Assembly: GCA_963779225.1 (NCBI GenBank)
Contig: CAVZWW010000001.1
Location: forward strand, 124,001 to 188,000
Length of the DNA: 64,000 nucleotides
Reading direction: 5' to 3'
From: CAVPCZ01 sp963779225
GTDB lineage: Bacteria > Bacteroidota > Ignavibacteria > UBA10030 > UBA6906
Part shown: positions 24,488 through 33,384 of the stretch, piece after piece
Numbering within the stretch: position 1 is the stretch's first letter
How the letters are laid out: the number at the start of each line of letters is the position of its first letter
Translations under genes and position numbers: made by a program
The notes under the pieces: generated by a model
Seen by the model: the letters and a program-made list of their open reading frames with translations, nothing else
Told to the model about the DNA's origin: nothing
Database searches by the model: none

Positions 24488-25677
24488 AACTCCTTCAGGG
24501 AATAACCGTACTGGATCTGACAAACGTGCTTTCCGGCCCGTTTGCCACGCTGCACCTGGCCCTCCTGGGTGCGGAGGTCATCAAAGTGGAAAATCCGACC
24601 GACGGCGACCTTGCCCGAAAACTCGGATGCGTGCCGGAATACAACCGGATGCTCATGGGCACCAGCTTTCTTGCGCAGAACGCCAACAAAAAGTCGCTGA
24701 CGCTCAACCTGAAAGCCCCTGAGGGCAAAGACATCTTCAAGAAGCTGGTCGGCACCGCCGATGTGGTCGTCGAGAACTTCCGCCCCGATGTAATGGGACG
24801 GCTCGGGCTGGGGTACAACGTGCTCCGCGCCATCAATCCCCGCCTGGTGTACTGCGGGATTTCGGGCTTCGGACAGACAGGTCCCGATGCGCTCAAGCCT
24901 GCATACGACCAGATCATCCAGGGACTGAGCGGCGAAATGGCGATCAACGGGGATGACCGGCTGAGCCCCCTGCGCGCAGGCTTCCCTGTGTGTGACACCG
25001 TAGGTGGACTCAATGCGGCGTTTGCGATCATGGCCGCGCTCTACTGGCGTGAACGGTCCGGCGAAGGGCAGGCGATCGATGTGGCGCTGCTCGATTCTAT
25101 CATGCCCCTGATGGGATGGGTGGTGGCCAACCTGATGATCGGCGGCCAGCAACCGGTGCTGATGGGAAACGACAACTTCACCGCGGCGCCCTCCGGCGTC
25201 TTCTCCACGAAAGACGGGTTCATCAATATCGCGGCCAACAAACAGGAACAGTGGGAAGCGGTGGCCGACGTCCTGGGCGTCCCCGGACTGAAGACCGACC
25301 CGCGGTTTCAGGAGCGCGATTCACGGAAAAAGAACCGGAAAGCGCTCACGCCGCTGCTGGAAGCGAAACTCAAAGAGCAGGAGACCGCCTACTGGGTGGA
25401 TGTGCTGAACAGGCACGATGTGCCTTCCGGTGCAATCCTTACGCTCCACCAGGCGATGGCTCAGGAACAGGTGGCGCACCGCGGGACCTTCGCCACGGTG
25501 CATGCGAACGGTATCGGTGACATCCCGCTCTTCAATCTGACCGCAAAATTTGAAAAGACGCCGGGTGTGGTGTCGACCCCACCGCCCGCACTGGGAGAAC
25601 ACACCGCGGAGGTGCTCGGAAAACTGGGCTATACTCCTGAACGGGTGGCGGAACTGAAACAACAGAAGGTGGTATAG
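24484..25677 (+). CDS. CaiB/BaiF (family III) CoA transferase
   Basis: A 397-residue CoA transferase. 'LLQGITVLDLTNVLSGPFAT', 'LGAEVIKVENP' and 'PAYDQIIQGLSG', whose Asp is the acyl-carrying residue of the family, are all present. The family moves CoA between carboxylic acids, commonly from succinyl-CoA to dicarboxylates such as glutarate, HMG, malate, citramalate or itaconate. ATG 24484 overlaps the lyase stop; the longer open frame from 24346 is shadow coding. Activation of the acid that the adjacent lyase then cleaves is the natural reading; the identity of the acid is unknown. Confidence 0.87.
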   Translation: MKLLQGITVLDLTNVLSGPFATLHLALLGAEVIKVENPTDGDLARKLGCVPEYNRMLMGTSFLAQNANKKSLTLNLKAPEGKDIFKKLVGTADVVVENFRPDVMGRLGLGYNVLRAINPRLVYCGISGFGQTGPDALKPAYDQIIQGLSGEMAINGDDRLSPLRAGFPVCDTVGGLNAAFAIMAALYWRERSGEGQAIDVALLDSIMPLMGWVVANLMIGGQQPVLMGNDNFTAAPSGVFSTKDGFINIAANKQEQWEAVADVLGVPGLKTDPRFQERDSRKKNRKALTPLLEAKLKEQETAYWVDVLNRHDVPSGAILTLHQAMAQEQVAHRGTFATVHANGIGDIPLFNLTAKFEKTPGVVSTPPPALGEHTAEVLGKLGYTPERVAELKQQKVV

Positions 25678-25695
25678 GAACAGCAAAGGTACACT

Positions 25696-26988
25696 ATGGG
25701 CATGACGGTTGTTGAAAAAATTCTGGCCCGCGCAAGCGGTCTGCGTTCTGTCAGAGCCGGCGACGTGCTTGAGCCGAAGGTCGATCTGGCGATGTCGCAT
25801 GAGAATGCCGCGCTGGTGATCAATCAGTTTCTGGAGATCTATAAGGACACCGGGCTTGAACCGAAGGTGTGGGATTCCTCGCGGGTCGCCATCATTTTCG
25901 ACCACCGGGTGCCCGCGGAATCCCCGAAAACCGCCACGAACCAGAAGAAAGTGCGCGATTTTGTTGCACGCCATACGATCAGCAAATTCCACGACATCCG
26001 CGGAGACCTCGGCGGTATCTGTCACCAGATCCTGCCTGAAAGCGGCTACGTCCGTCCCGGCGCTGTCGTTGTCGGAACCGACTCCCACACCACGAGCCAT
26101 GGGGCTCTCGGGGCTTTTGCCTTCGGCATCGGTGCCACAGAGATGGCCAGCGTCTGGACACTCGGGCACGCGGTCAATGTGGAAGTGCCCGCCACGATCA
26201 AGGTTGAGGTTCATGGATCATTCAAACCCATGGTCGGACCGAAGGATTTGATTCTTCATCTCATCGGTCTGCTCACGGCACAGGGCGCGAATTTCCGCGT
26301 GATTGAGTTTCACGGGGAGACCATCAACGCGATGCCGACCTCCGGGCGTCTTGTGATCTGCAATATGTCCGTGGAAGCCGGCGCGACCAGCGGCATCGTT
26401 CCTGCCGACAACGAGACTCTTCACTACCTCCGCGAAGAAGCGGGAGTGAAGGATCCGGTCGACCCGGTTCTTCCGGATCCGGATGCCGTGTATGAAAAAG
26501 TGATCTCCATCGATGTCTCGACGCTGGAGCCCCAGGTGGCCTGTCCGCACACGGTGGACAATGTCAGGCCGGTGGGTCAGGTCCTCGGCAAACGCGTCAA
26601 CCAGGTGGTGATCGGGTCGTGTACCAACGGCAGGCTGGACGACATTGCCATCGCAGCGGCTATTGTGCGCGGGAAGAAGGTCGCACAGGAAACACGCATG
26701 CTCGTCTTTCCCGCCTCGGGCCGGATCTACCAGCGCGCGCTCGAACAGGGATATATCGCCGATCTCATGCGGGCAGGCGCCGTGGTGATGAATCCCGGCT
26801 GCGGCCCCTGTCTCGGTGTCCATGAAGGCGCACTCGGCGACGGAGAAGTGGCGCTGTCCACCACAAACCGGAATTTCAAAGGCCGGATGGGAAACCCCCA
26901 ATCGGAAGTCTTTCTCTGCTCACCCGCGGTCGCTGCGGCGTCTGCACTGACGGGCATGATCACCGACCCGACGAAAGGAGAAGCGTAA
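25696..26988 (+). CDS. Aconitase/isopropylmalate dehydratase family, large subunit (LeuC-like)
   Basis: A 430-residue Fe-S hydratase large subunit. The cluster cysteines are in 'VIGSCTNGRLDD' and 'NPGCGPCLG'. 'GTDSHTTSHGALGAFAFG' is the aconitase-superfamily substrate motif. The length fits LeuC-like/homoaconitase proteins rather than full aconitases. It works with the small subunit encoded two bases later to isomerise a 2-hydroxy tri- or dicarboxylate; with the dehydrogenase at 22449 it could act on citrate, homocitrate, methylcitrate or isopropylmalate. No leuA or leuB is adjacent in the normal leucine order. Confidence 0.88.
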   Translation: MGMTVVEKILARASGLRSVRAGDVLEPKVDLAMSHENAALVINQFLEIYKDTGLEPKVWDSSRVAIIFDHRVPAESPKTATNQKKVRDFVARHTISKFHDIRGDLGGICHQILPESGYVRPGAVVVGTDSHTTSHGALGAFAFGIGATEMASVWTLGHAVNVEVPATIKVEVHGSFKPMVGPKDLILHLIGLLTAQGANFRVIEFHGETINAMPTSGRLVICNMSVEAGATSGIVPADNETLHYLREEAGVKDPVDPVLPDPDAVYEKVISIDVSTLEPQVACPHTVDNVRPVGQVLGKRVNQVVIGSCTNGRLDDIAIAAAIVRGKKVAQETRMLVFPASGRIYQRALEQGYIADLMRAGAVVMNPGCGPCLGVHEGALGDGEVALSTTNRNFKGRMGNPQSEVFLCSPAVAAASALTGMITDPTKGEA

Positions 26989-26990
26989 TC

Positions 26991-27497
26991 ATGGCGCAGG
27001 TAGTCTATTGCATCGGCGATGACGTCTCCACGGACGTCATCTATCCGGGCCGCTATATGGCCACAGTCCTGCCGTCTGAGACGCCGCAGTTTGCCTTTGC
27101 CGACGATTCCGTCCTGAACGCGAAGCTGAAGTCGAAGCAGATTCCGCCGGGAAGTATCATACTCGCCGGCAGCAACTTCGGCTGCGGTTCATCCCGGGAA
27201 CAGGCTGTCTCCACACTCAAAGGACACGGGCTCACCATTGTCGCGAAGAGTATCGCCCGGATCTTTCTCCAGAACGCCATCAACCTCGGTCTGCCTCTGG
27301 TTGTGGCACCCGGTCTGACCGCAGGCGAGGGGGATGATCTGGTGGTCGAAAAGGACCGGATCATCAATACCACGACGGGATCTTCGGCGCGTATCGAGCC
27401 GTTGCCTCCCGCCCGGCAGGCGATTCTCGACGCCGGCGGCCTCATTCCGTATACCCGGAAACGCCTTCTGCAGCGCACACACGCGACGATGACATGA
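26991..27497 (+). CDS. Aconitase/isopropylmalate dehydratase family, small subunit (LeuD-like)
   Basis: A 168-residue swivel-domain subunit. 'GDDVSTDVIYPGRYMATV' is the start and the substrate loop; 'AGSNFGCGSSREQAV' is the conserved active-site stretch. In archaeal relatives the loop reads YLRT (homoaconitase) or YLVY (isopropylmalate); here it is 'YMAT', without the Arg that contacts the extra carboxylate. The preferred acid cannot be assigned. The stop overlaps the OsmC gene start. Confidence 0.87.
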   Translation: MAQVVYCIGDDVSTDVIYPGRYMATVLPSETPQFAFADDSVLNAKLKSKQIPPGSIILAGSNFGCGSSREQAVSTLKGHGLTIVAKSIARIFLQNAINLGLPLVVAPGLTAGEGDDLVVEKDRIINTTTGSSARIEPLPPARQAILDAGGLIPYTRKRLLQRTHATMT

Positions 27498-27958
27498 CCA
27501 TGGAAACCACCCGTCAAACGCCTCTTCGTACCAAGTCCTTTACCTTCAAGACCAGCACGGTGTGGACCGAAGGAAGATCCGGGACACTCTCCTCCGAAGG
27601 GAAACCCACCATCCGGATATCCAGTCCGCCCGAGTTCAAAGGCGAACGGAACACCTGGACACCCGAAGAGATGTTTGTGGGGTCGGTGGAGATGTGTCAC
27701 ATGAATACTTTCCTGGCGTTTGCAGAGAGGCGGAACGTCTCCGTTCTTTCTTACAGCAGTCACGCAAACGGCGTTCTGGAGTACATCGAGGGCGACTACC
27801 GCTTCACGCGTATTGTCATCTTCCCGACCATTGCGGTTGCCAGTTCGGTTGCAGAAACGGAGGTCCATGACATTCTCCGTGAGGCGGAGAAGCATTGCCT
27901 CGTGGCAAATTCTATCGCCTCGATTGTCGAAGTCAATCCCACCATCATGGTGCAGTAA
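27494..27958 (+). CDS. OsmC-family protein
   Basis: A 154-residue OsmC/Ohr-fold protein. 'PEEMFVGSVEMCHMNTFLAFAERR' contains the first family Cys (key 'EMCHMNTF'), and 'REAEKHCLVANSI' the second. OsmC proteins reduce organic hydroperoxides using two cysteines. It is coupled to the hydratase by ATGATGACATGA-like overlap at 27494-27497; a second in-frame ATG lies at 27500. It may protect the Fe-S hydratase; that is inference. Confidence 0.85.
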   Translation: MTMETTRQTPLRTKSFTFKTSTVWTEGRSGTLSSEGKPTIRISSPPEFKGERNTWTPEEMFVGSVEMCHMNTFLAFAERRNVSVLSYSSHANGVLEYIEGDYRFTRIVIFPTIAVASSVAETEVHDILREAEKHCLVANSIASIVEVNPTIMVQ

Positions 27959-28026
27959 CGCTACACGGGCGGGCGTTGCAATTCCGCCAGAATCTGTGTA
28001 CGTTATGTAATGTGATGGAGGAAGAC

Positions 28027-29418
28027 ATGGGACGCCCGTTCTCGAACATTGATATCCGCCTTCTTCAGAAATACGACCGGCCGGGTCCGCGGTATACCAG
28101 CTATCCGACCGCTCCGGTTTTCCAGCCTGCGTTCACCGCTGACGACTTCCAGAGAGAAATTGTCGCGACAAATACACCCGGTGTTGTTGCAGACATTTCC
28201 CTGTATGTCCATTTTCCCTTCTGTGACACGCTCTGCTATTTTTGCGGCTGTACCATGCTGGTCACGCGCGACCGCCGGCGGATCGAGGAGTACCTCGAAT
28301 ATCTCAAGAAGGAAATCGCCCTTGTCGCTCCGCTGATCGCCCCGGGGCGACGGGTCACGCAGTTGCACTGGGGCGGCGGCACGCCCACCCACCTCTCGCC
28401 CGCGCAAATCCTCGATATCGCCGGGGCCTTCCACGAGGCGTTCCGTTTTTCGCCGGACGCCGAAGCAAGTGTCGAGGTGGATCCCCGCGAACTCGACCGG
28501 ACGCACATGGAGGCGCTCCGCGATGCGGGATTCAACCGCATGAGCATGGGTGTGCAGGATTTTGAATTGCAGGTCCAGACCGCGGTGAACCGGATCCAGC
28601 CGGAATCGGTGTCGCGCCAGGTGTATCTCTGGGCGCGTGAACTCGGATTCCACGGCATCAACCTCGATCTGATGTACGGCCTCCCGCACCAGACGGTCGC
28701 GTCATTTGAAAAAACCATCCGGACGGTTATCACGTACAATCCCGACCGCATTGCCGTGTTCAACTATGCACATGTTCCCTGGCTCAAGCCGCACCAGAAA
28801 CTGGTCAATCAGGAAGACCTCCCGCCACCCGAACAGAAGCTGGAAATCCTGAAAATGGCCATTGAATTGCTGACGTCCAATGGCTACGAGTACATCGGGA
28901 TGGATCATTTTGCCAAACCGGATGACGAACTGGCCGTCGCCCGCGCGGAACGGACGCTCTACAGGAATTTCCAGGGGTATTCCACACGCTCCGGAGCAGA
29001 TCTGTACGGCTTTGGCATGTCGTCCATCAGCCACTTCCAGGATGTGTACGCACAGAATGCCAAACAGCTTCCCGAATATTACAGGGCACTCGATGCGGGC
29101 CGGCTTGCCACGCACGTCGGGTACCGGATGACGGATGATGACCACATTCGCAAACATGTGATCATGAGATTAATGTGCGATCTCGATCTGGATATCCCTT
29201 CCGTCGAACGGAAATTCGGCATCCGTTTCGCAGAGTATTTCGCTTCCTCCCTTGCCGCCCTCGACCCTCTGCAGGAAGACGGGCTGGTGCAGCTATCTGA
29301 CGATCGCATTTCCATCGTCGGATCGGGACGGTTGCTGCTGCGCAACATCGCTATGTGCTTCGATGCCTACCTCGGGAAAATGACCGGAGAGAAGCCGGTC
29401 TTCTCGCGGACGGTGTAG
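28027..29418 (+). CDS. hemN: Oxygen-independent coproporphyrinogen III oxidase
   Basis: A 463-residue radical-SAM enzyme that decarboxylates coproporphyrinogen III to protoporphyrinogen IX in anaerobic haem synthesis. 'HFPFCDTLCYFCGC' is the CX3CX2CXC cluster motif of true HemN; the start 'LLQKYDRPGPRYTSYPTA' and the C-terminal HemN domain are also present, and length fits. ATG 28027 has GGAGGA four bases upstream; ATG 28015 in the same frame lies before that site and has none. Haem supply suits the cytochrome-rich genome. Confidence 0.95.
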   Translation: MGRPFSNIDIRLLQKYDRPGPRYTSYPTAPVFQPAFTADDFQREIVATNTPGVVADISLYVHFPFCDTLCYFCGCTMLVTRDRRRIEEYLEYLKKEIALVAPLIAPGRRVTQLHWGGGTPTHLSPAQILDIAGAFHEAFRFSPDAEASVEVDPRELDRTHMEALRDAGFNRMSMGVQDFELQVQTAVNRIQPESVSRQVYLWARELGFHGINLDLMYGLPHQTVASFEKTIRTVITYNPDRIAVFNYAHVPWLKPHQKLVNQEDLPPPEQKLEILKMAIELLTSNGYEYIGMDHFAKPDDELAVARAERTLYRNFQGYSTRSGADLYGFGMSSISHFQDVYAQNAKQLPEYYRALDAGRLATHVGYRMTDDDHIRKHVIMRLMCDLDLDIPSVERKFGIRFAEYFASSLAALDPLQEDGLVQLSDDRISIVGSGRLLLRNIAMCFDAYLGKMTGEKPVFSRTV

Positions 29419-29472
29419 TCCCCGCCTGCCGCTGTTCTTTTTCCGCATCGACCTTCACCCGGATCTCCATCC

Positions 29473-30975
29473 ATGAAGCCTGGCAGCACAACCATACTCA
29501 GCCGTCTGGAAGGCATTCTCGACCGGACGGCACAACTCGAGCGCCGGCACGCCCGGACCCTGAGGAGCGTGCATCCGTCATATGCAGAAAGCGCCCGGAA
29601 TCTCCTGGCGTATGTCGCCCTGCGCGAGCGGGATTTGCGGCATGTGCAACAACGCCTTGAAGAACTCGGCATGTCACACCTCGGGAATGCCGTTCCCCAT
29701 GTGGAAGATGCACTCCATGCTGTCCGCCGCCTCCTGCAACTTACACTCGGCAGGAATCCGGAAACCCGGCCTGTGCATCTTACGAGCCGCCGGGCGAACG
29801 CATTACGCACGCAACACACCGGGGCTCTGTTCGGCGGTCGAGGGATGAACGGGACGCGCATCATGGTGACCCTCCCGGATGACGTCGCGGAAGATCCGCG
29901 GCGTATCGCCGCACTGCTTGCCGGTGGAATGAACGTGGTGCGGATCAATTGTGCGATGGGTGGCCCGGAGACGTGGGCGCCATTGATATTGCAGGTGAGG
30001 GGTGCATCCCGCCGGACGGGGCGCGCCTGCCAGGTGCTGATGGATCTGGGGGGGCCAAAATTGCGGACCGGGCCGGTCGCGCAGAACTCCGGCAACCGGC
30101 AGCAGGAAAGAATTCCCCTCAGACCCGGAGACGAACTGGTGATCCACCGCGAGCCCCTTCCAGGTGCACGCGCGGTGGAAGACCAGCACGGCCGCTGTCT
30201 GCATCCGGCCCACATTTCGTGTACCTTTCCCGGGATCTTCTCGTGTGTGCGTAGCGGTGAGCCGATATTCTTTGATGACGGAATCATTGAAGGCGTTGTT
30301 CGCAGCGTGTCCCCCGGAACGATGCGCGTGAAAATCCTCCGCACGGCAGGTGTTTCCGCAAACCTGCGGGCGGACAAAGGGATCAATCTTCCGATGACCG
30401 GCCGCCTTCCCGCCGGGCTCACCCGGGCCGACCTGCGTCATCTGCGTTTCGTCGCCGAACATGCCGACATGGTCAGCCTTTCCTTCGTCCACGGCCCGGA
30501 TGACGTTCATGCCCTGCATGCCGCACTGCGACGGATAGATGGCGAGCACCTTGGCGCGGTCGTGAAAATAGAAACACGGCAGGCATACCGGCGGCTGCCT
30601 GCCATTGCCCTGGCGGCAATGCGGCGCCCGGCAACCGGTCTGCTTATCGCGCGAGGTGATCTTGCTGTGGAATGTGGATGGGGACAGCTGGCGCGTATCC
30701 AGGAAGAGATTCTCATGTGTGCCGGGGCCGCACATATGCCGGTGTTCATTGCCACGCAGGTCCTGGAAAGACTGACCAAAAAGGGGATTCCGTCACGGGC
30801 GGAGATTCTGGATGCCGCCCAGGCCGGAAGAGCCGACTGCGTCATGCTGAACAAAGGACCGCACGTCCTCGCCGCCGTCAGGATGTTGAAGAAGATTCTC
30901 GCGTCGACGGCCGGGTACCGGCACAGAAATGTGCCGTCGTTGCCCCGGATGAGCTCTTCGTTCGATAACCCATGA
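29473..30975 (+). CDS. Atypical pyruvate-kinase-like protein
   Basis: A 500-residue protein with an extra helical N-terminal domain (about 125 residues) ahead of a pyruvate-kinase barrel. Recognisable: 'VVKIETRQAY' (catalytic Lys and metal Glu), 'LIARGDLAVE' (metal Asp) and 'PVFIATQVLE'. Altered: 'RINCAMG' replaces the usual R-N-S-H pattern, and 'DLGGPKLRTG' has Leu where Thr helps bind potassium. The regulatory C-terminal domain is missing. It may be a potassium-independent kinase or a related phosphotransferase. Its stop overlaps the transporter start. Confidence 0.8.
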   Translation: MKPGSTTILSRLEGILDRTAQLERRHARTLRSVHPSYAESARNLLAYVALRERDLRHVQQRLEELGMSHLGNAVPHVEDALHAVRRLLQLTLGRNPETRPVHLTSRRANALRTQHTGALFGGRGMNGTRIMVTLPDDVAEDPRRIAALLAGGMNVVRINCAMGGPETWAPLILQVRGASRRTGRACQVLMDLGGPKLRTGPVAQNSGNRQQERIPLRPGDELVIHREPLPGARAVEDQHGRCLHPAHISCTFPGIFSCVRSGEPIFFDDGIIEGVVRSVSPGTMRVKILRTAGVSANLRADKGINLPMTGRLPAGLTRADLRHLRFVAEHADMVSLSFVHGPDDVHALHAALRRIDGEHLGAVVKIETRQAYRRLPAIALAAMRRPATGLLIARGDLAVECGWGQLARIQEEILMCAGAAHMPVFIATQVLERLTKKGIPSRAEILDAAQAGRADCVMLNKGPHVLAAVRMLKKILASTAGYRHRNVPSLPRMSSSFDNP

Positions 30976-32210
30976 ACGACGAATCGCCATCACGCGCGAA
31001 CCTCCACGCCGGGACTTTCCCCCGGGATGACCGGCTGTTCACTCCCCGCTTCTTCGTGATGTGTCTCTTCACTTTCACCGTGTTCCTTTCGGCTTTCCAG
31101 CTCTTTCCGACTGCGCCGTTTCGGATGATGGACCTGGGAGGCACCAAATTCACGGCCGGGCTCTTTCTCGGATTTCTCACCTATGCTTCGGCGCTGTCGG
31201 CCCCGGTGACCGGCGGTCTGGCTGATCGTCTGGGAAGGCGGCGCATGCTTCTCATCTGCAGTGTCGCACAGATCTTCTTCGCCGCCGGATACGGAGTGAG
31301 CACGAATGTGGAAGTGCCCCTCGTGCTCGTGGTATTCCACGGAATATTCTGGTCCGGCCTGCTGTCCGCATCGTCCGCCTATATCAGTGACATCATTCCG
31401 CCGCACCGGCGTGCGGAAGGCATCGGGTACTGGGGGATGTCGAGCATCCTTGCCATTGCCGCTGCTCCACCTCTGGGTCTCTGGATATATGAATTCGGAT
31501 GGGGCTGGGTCTGCACGTCTATTGCACTGCTGAATGTGCTGATGGCCGGTGTCGCATTTCTGCTTCCTGAGCCTGCCCGGCAATTCTCCGCGGCGCCGAC
31601 TCTTCTCCGGTTCCGTGATCTGATCGAATGGCGCGTGCTTGGTCTTTCGGGTGCGCTCTTCCTTTACGCGGTGGGTCACGGCGGGATCACGAGTTTTGCG
31701 GCGGTGTATGCCCGGGCGCAGGATATTCACCCGGCAGGTTTGTTTTTTACCGTTATGGCGGTTGTGATTCTTGTAACACGCCCCTTTTCCGGCGTGTTGG
31801 CCGACCGGGTCGGACACCGGCGGATAATTCTTCCCTGCCTCGGACTGATCTTCCTGGGGATGCTCCTGCTTGCGGTGGGAAGCTCGGCGAGCATGCTGGT
31901 CATCGCGGCGATTGTCTATGGTGCGGGTGTGGGGAATACCTATCCAGCCTACTCCGCCTATGTGATCGAGCACGTGCCGGAAGATCGGCGCGGCGCCGCA
32001 TTCGGCAGCGTCCTCTCAGCCTTCGATACGGGCATCGGGAGCGGCTCGATGGTCACCGGCCTGCTGATCGAACAATACGGGTTTGTGGTTGCCTTTGGTT
32101 TTGCCGCGGCACTTGCGGGATTTGCCATCCCGTACTTTGTCGTTGCCGAACGGAGACTGGGCTTCGCATCTGAACACGACCGGCCCGGAAGAACAGTCCG
32201 GGCCGGTTGA
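30972..32210 (+). CDS. MFS transporter, 12-helix
   Basis: A 412-residue major facilitator protein with about 12 hydrophobic helices. 'GGLADRLGRRRML' is motif A after helix 2 and 'GVLADRVGHRRII' its repeat in the second half, marking the internal duplication of the family. Substrate is not evident; it resembles efflux-type carriers. Coupled by ATGA to the pyruvate-kinase-like gene. The stop codon lies at the end of a strong hairpin shared with the converging gpm gene. Confidence 0.87.
   Translation: MNDESPSRANLHAGTFPRDDRLFTPRFFVMCLFTFTVFLSAFQLFPTAPFRMMDLGGTKFTAGLFLGFLTYASALSAPVTGGLADRLGRRRMLLICSVAQIFFAAGYGVSTNVEVPLVLVVFHGIFWSGLLSASSAYISDIIPPHRRAEGIGYWGMSSILAIAAAPPLGLWIYEFGWGWVCTSIALLNVLMAGVAFLLPEPARQFSAAPTLLRFRDLIEWRVLGLSGALFLYAVGHGGITSFAAVYARAQDIHPAGLFFTVMAVVILVTRPFSGVLADRVGHRRIILPCLGLIFLGMLLLAVGSSASMLVIAAIVYGAGVGNTYPAYSAYVIEHVPEDRRGAAFGSVLSAFDTGIGSGSMVTGLLIEQYGFVVAFGFAAALAGFAIPYFVVAERRLGFASEHDRPGRTVRAG
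32179..32207 (+). terminator. Hairpin between convergent MFS and phosphoglycerate mutase genes
   Basis: ACCGGCCCGG (32179-32188) pairs perfectly with CCGGGCCGGT (32198-32207) around nine bases. It lies in the last codons of the MFS gene and 24 bases past the end of the minus-strand gene. Neither side has a clear T run, so termination strength is uncertain. Confidence 0.5.
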
Positions 32211-32230
32211 GTACACCGGGTTACCCCGAG

Positions 32231-32977
32231 TCACTTCTTCTTTATCTGGTCCGCGACTGCTTTTTCCGCGGCTGCAACCGCGGCCTGGTCGCCGAGATAA
32301 TAGTGCCGGAGTGGCTTCAGGGTGTCGTCCAGTTCGTAGACCAGGGGAATGCCCGTGGGTATGTTCAGCTCGACAATATCCTTATCGGAAACGTCGTCCA
32401 GGTATTTCACCAGCGCCCGCAGACTGTTCCCGTGAGCCGCAATCAGTACCCGCTTGCCGCTTTTCACGGTCGGCCCAATCGTGTCGTGCCAGTGCGGAAG
32501 AAACCGGGCGACGGTGTCTTTGAGAGACTCGGTCAGGGGTATATCGCGGCTGGTGAGCCCGGCGTAGCGTGGGTCCTTTCCGGGATAGCGCGGATCGTCC
32601 GGTGTTAGTGCAGGCGGCGGGATGTCGTAACTCCGCCGCCAGATTTTTACCTGGTCCATCCCGTGCTTTTCCGCGGTTTCCGCCTTGTTCAGGCCCTGGA
32701 GAGCCCCGTAGTGGCGTTCGTTAAGGCGCCAGTGACGGAAAACTGGAATCCACATCTGGTCCAGCTCCTCCAGGGATATCCAGAGTGTCTTGATGGCGCG
32801 CGTGAGAACCGATGTGAAGGCTATGTCGAAGAGGAATCCTTCCGTCTTCAATGTCCGGCCGGCTTCGTGCGCCTCGAGCACCCCTTTTTCGCTGAGACCC
32901 ACGTCGGTCCATCCCGTAAACCGGTTTTCTTTGTTCCAGGTGCTTTCGCCGTGGCGAAGGAGGACGATGGTTTTCAT
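32231..32977 (-). CDS. gpmA: 2,3-bisphosphoglycerate-dependent phosphoglycerate mutase
   Basis: A 248-residue glycolytic enzyme interconverting 3- and 2-phosphoglycerate through a phosphohistidine. 'VLLRHGESTWNKENRFTGW' carries the catalytic His and phosphate-binding residues; 'ERHYGALQGLNKAE' and 'AAHGNSLRALVKYL' carry the Glu and second His. I chose the ATG whose complement is 32975-32977, where the family begins; upstream in-frame codons to 33151 encode no family sequence. The length matches the standard dPGM. Confidence 0.95.
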   Translation of the reverse strand: MKTIVLLRHGESTWNKENRFTGWTDVGLSEKGVLEAHEAGRTLKTEGFLFDIAFTSVLTRAIKTLWISLEELDQMWIPVFRHWRLNERHYGALQGLNKAETAEKHGMDQVKIWRRSYDIPPPALTPDDPRYPGKDPRYAGLTSRDIPLTESLKDTVARFLPHWHDTIGPTVKSGKRVLIAAHGNSLRALVKYLDDVSDKDIVELNIPTGIPLVYELDDTLKPLRHYYLGDQAAVAAAEKAVADQIKKK

Positions 32978-33159
32978 AATACCTGATCCTTTGCTGATGG
33001 ATGTGTGCCGGAAAAACGGTGATGGCGTATGGTATACGACTGATATGAAAGATACTGGTATTTTCCGTATCTTGCAAAACCTGCTTCCGGAAGGAACAAC
33101 AGGATTCACCTTGAGGTTGCCATCAGGATGGGGAATCCCGCCAAAGAACACGACACACC

Positions 33160-33360
33160 ATGAAGTGCAACATAACCGGAATGCTCGGTGTCATGGTGTT
33201 GATTCCCGGCCTGCTGTTCCCGGCTACGGATGGAGTGACACAGACGGCGCAGGCAGAGAAAGCCCGGGATGGCAGGAAGAGATACGAGGGGCCGAAGCGC
33301 GGGCGGTACTACGACAATTCCCACGGGAACAAGACCTATGTGCCAAAGGACGAAAAGTAG
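33160..33360 (+). CDS. Small exported basic protein
   Basis: A 66-residue protein with a signal peptide ('GMLGVMVLIPGLLFPATDG') and a basic mature part ending 'RYYDNSHGNKTYVPKDEK'. The ending resembles the short 'G..YY...G.KTYV' motif of small basic adaptor-like domains found alone in many bacteria; the function of these is not known. It sits alone, divergent from gpmA, 24 bases before the URO-D-like gene. Confidence 0.55.
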   Translation: MKCNITGMLGVMVLIPGLLFPATDGVTQTAQAEKARDGRKRYEGPKRGRYYDNSHGNKTYVPKDEK

Positions 33361-33384
33361 AGGAAGCGAGATGAACAACCAAGG

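Noticed and set aside
28015..28026. ATG 28015 as the hemN start
   Set aside because: It has no ribosome site; the GGAGGA lies between it and ATG 28027, so the latter is preferred.
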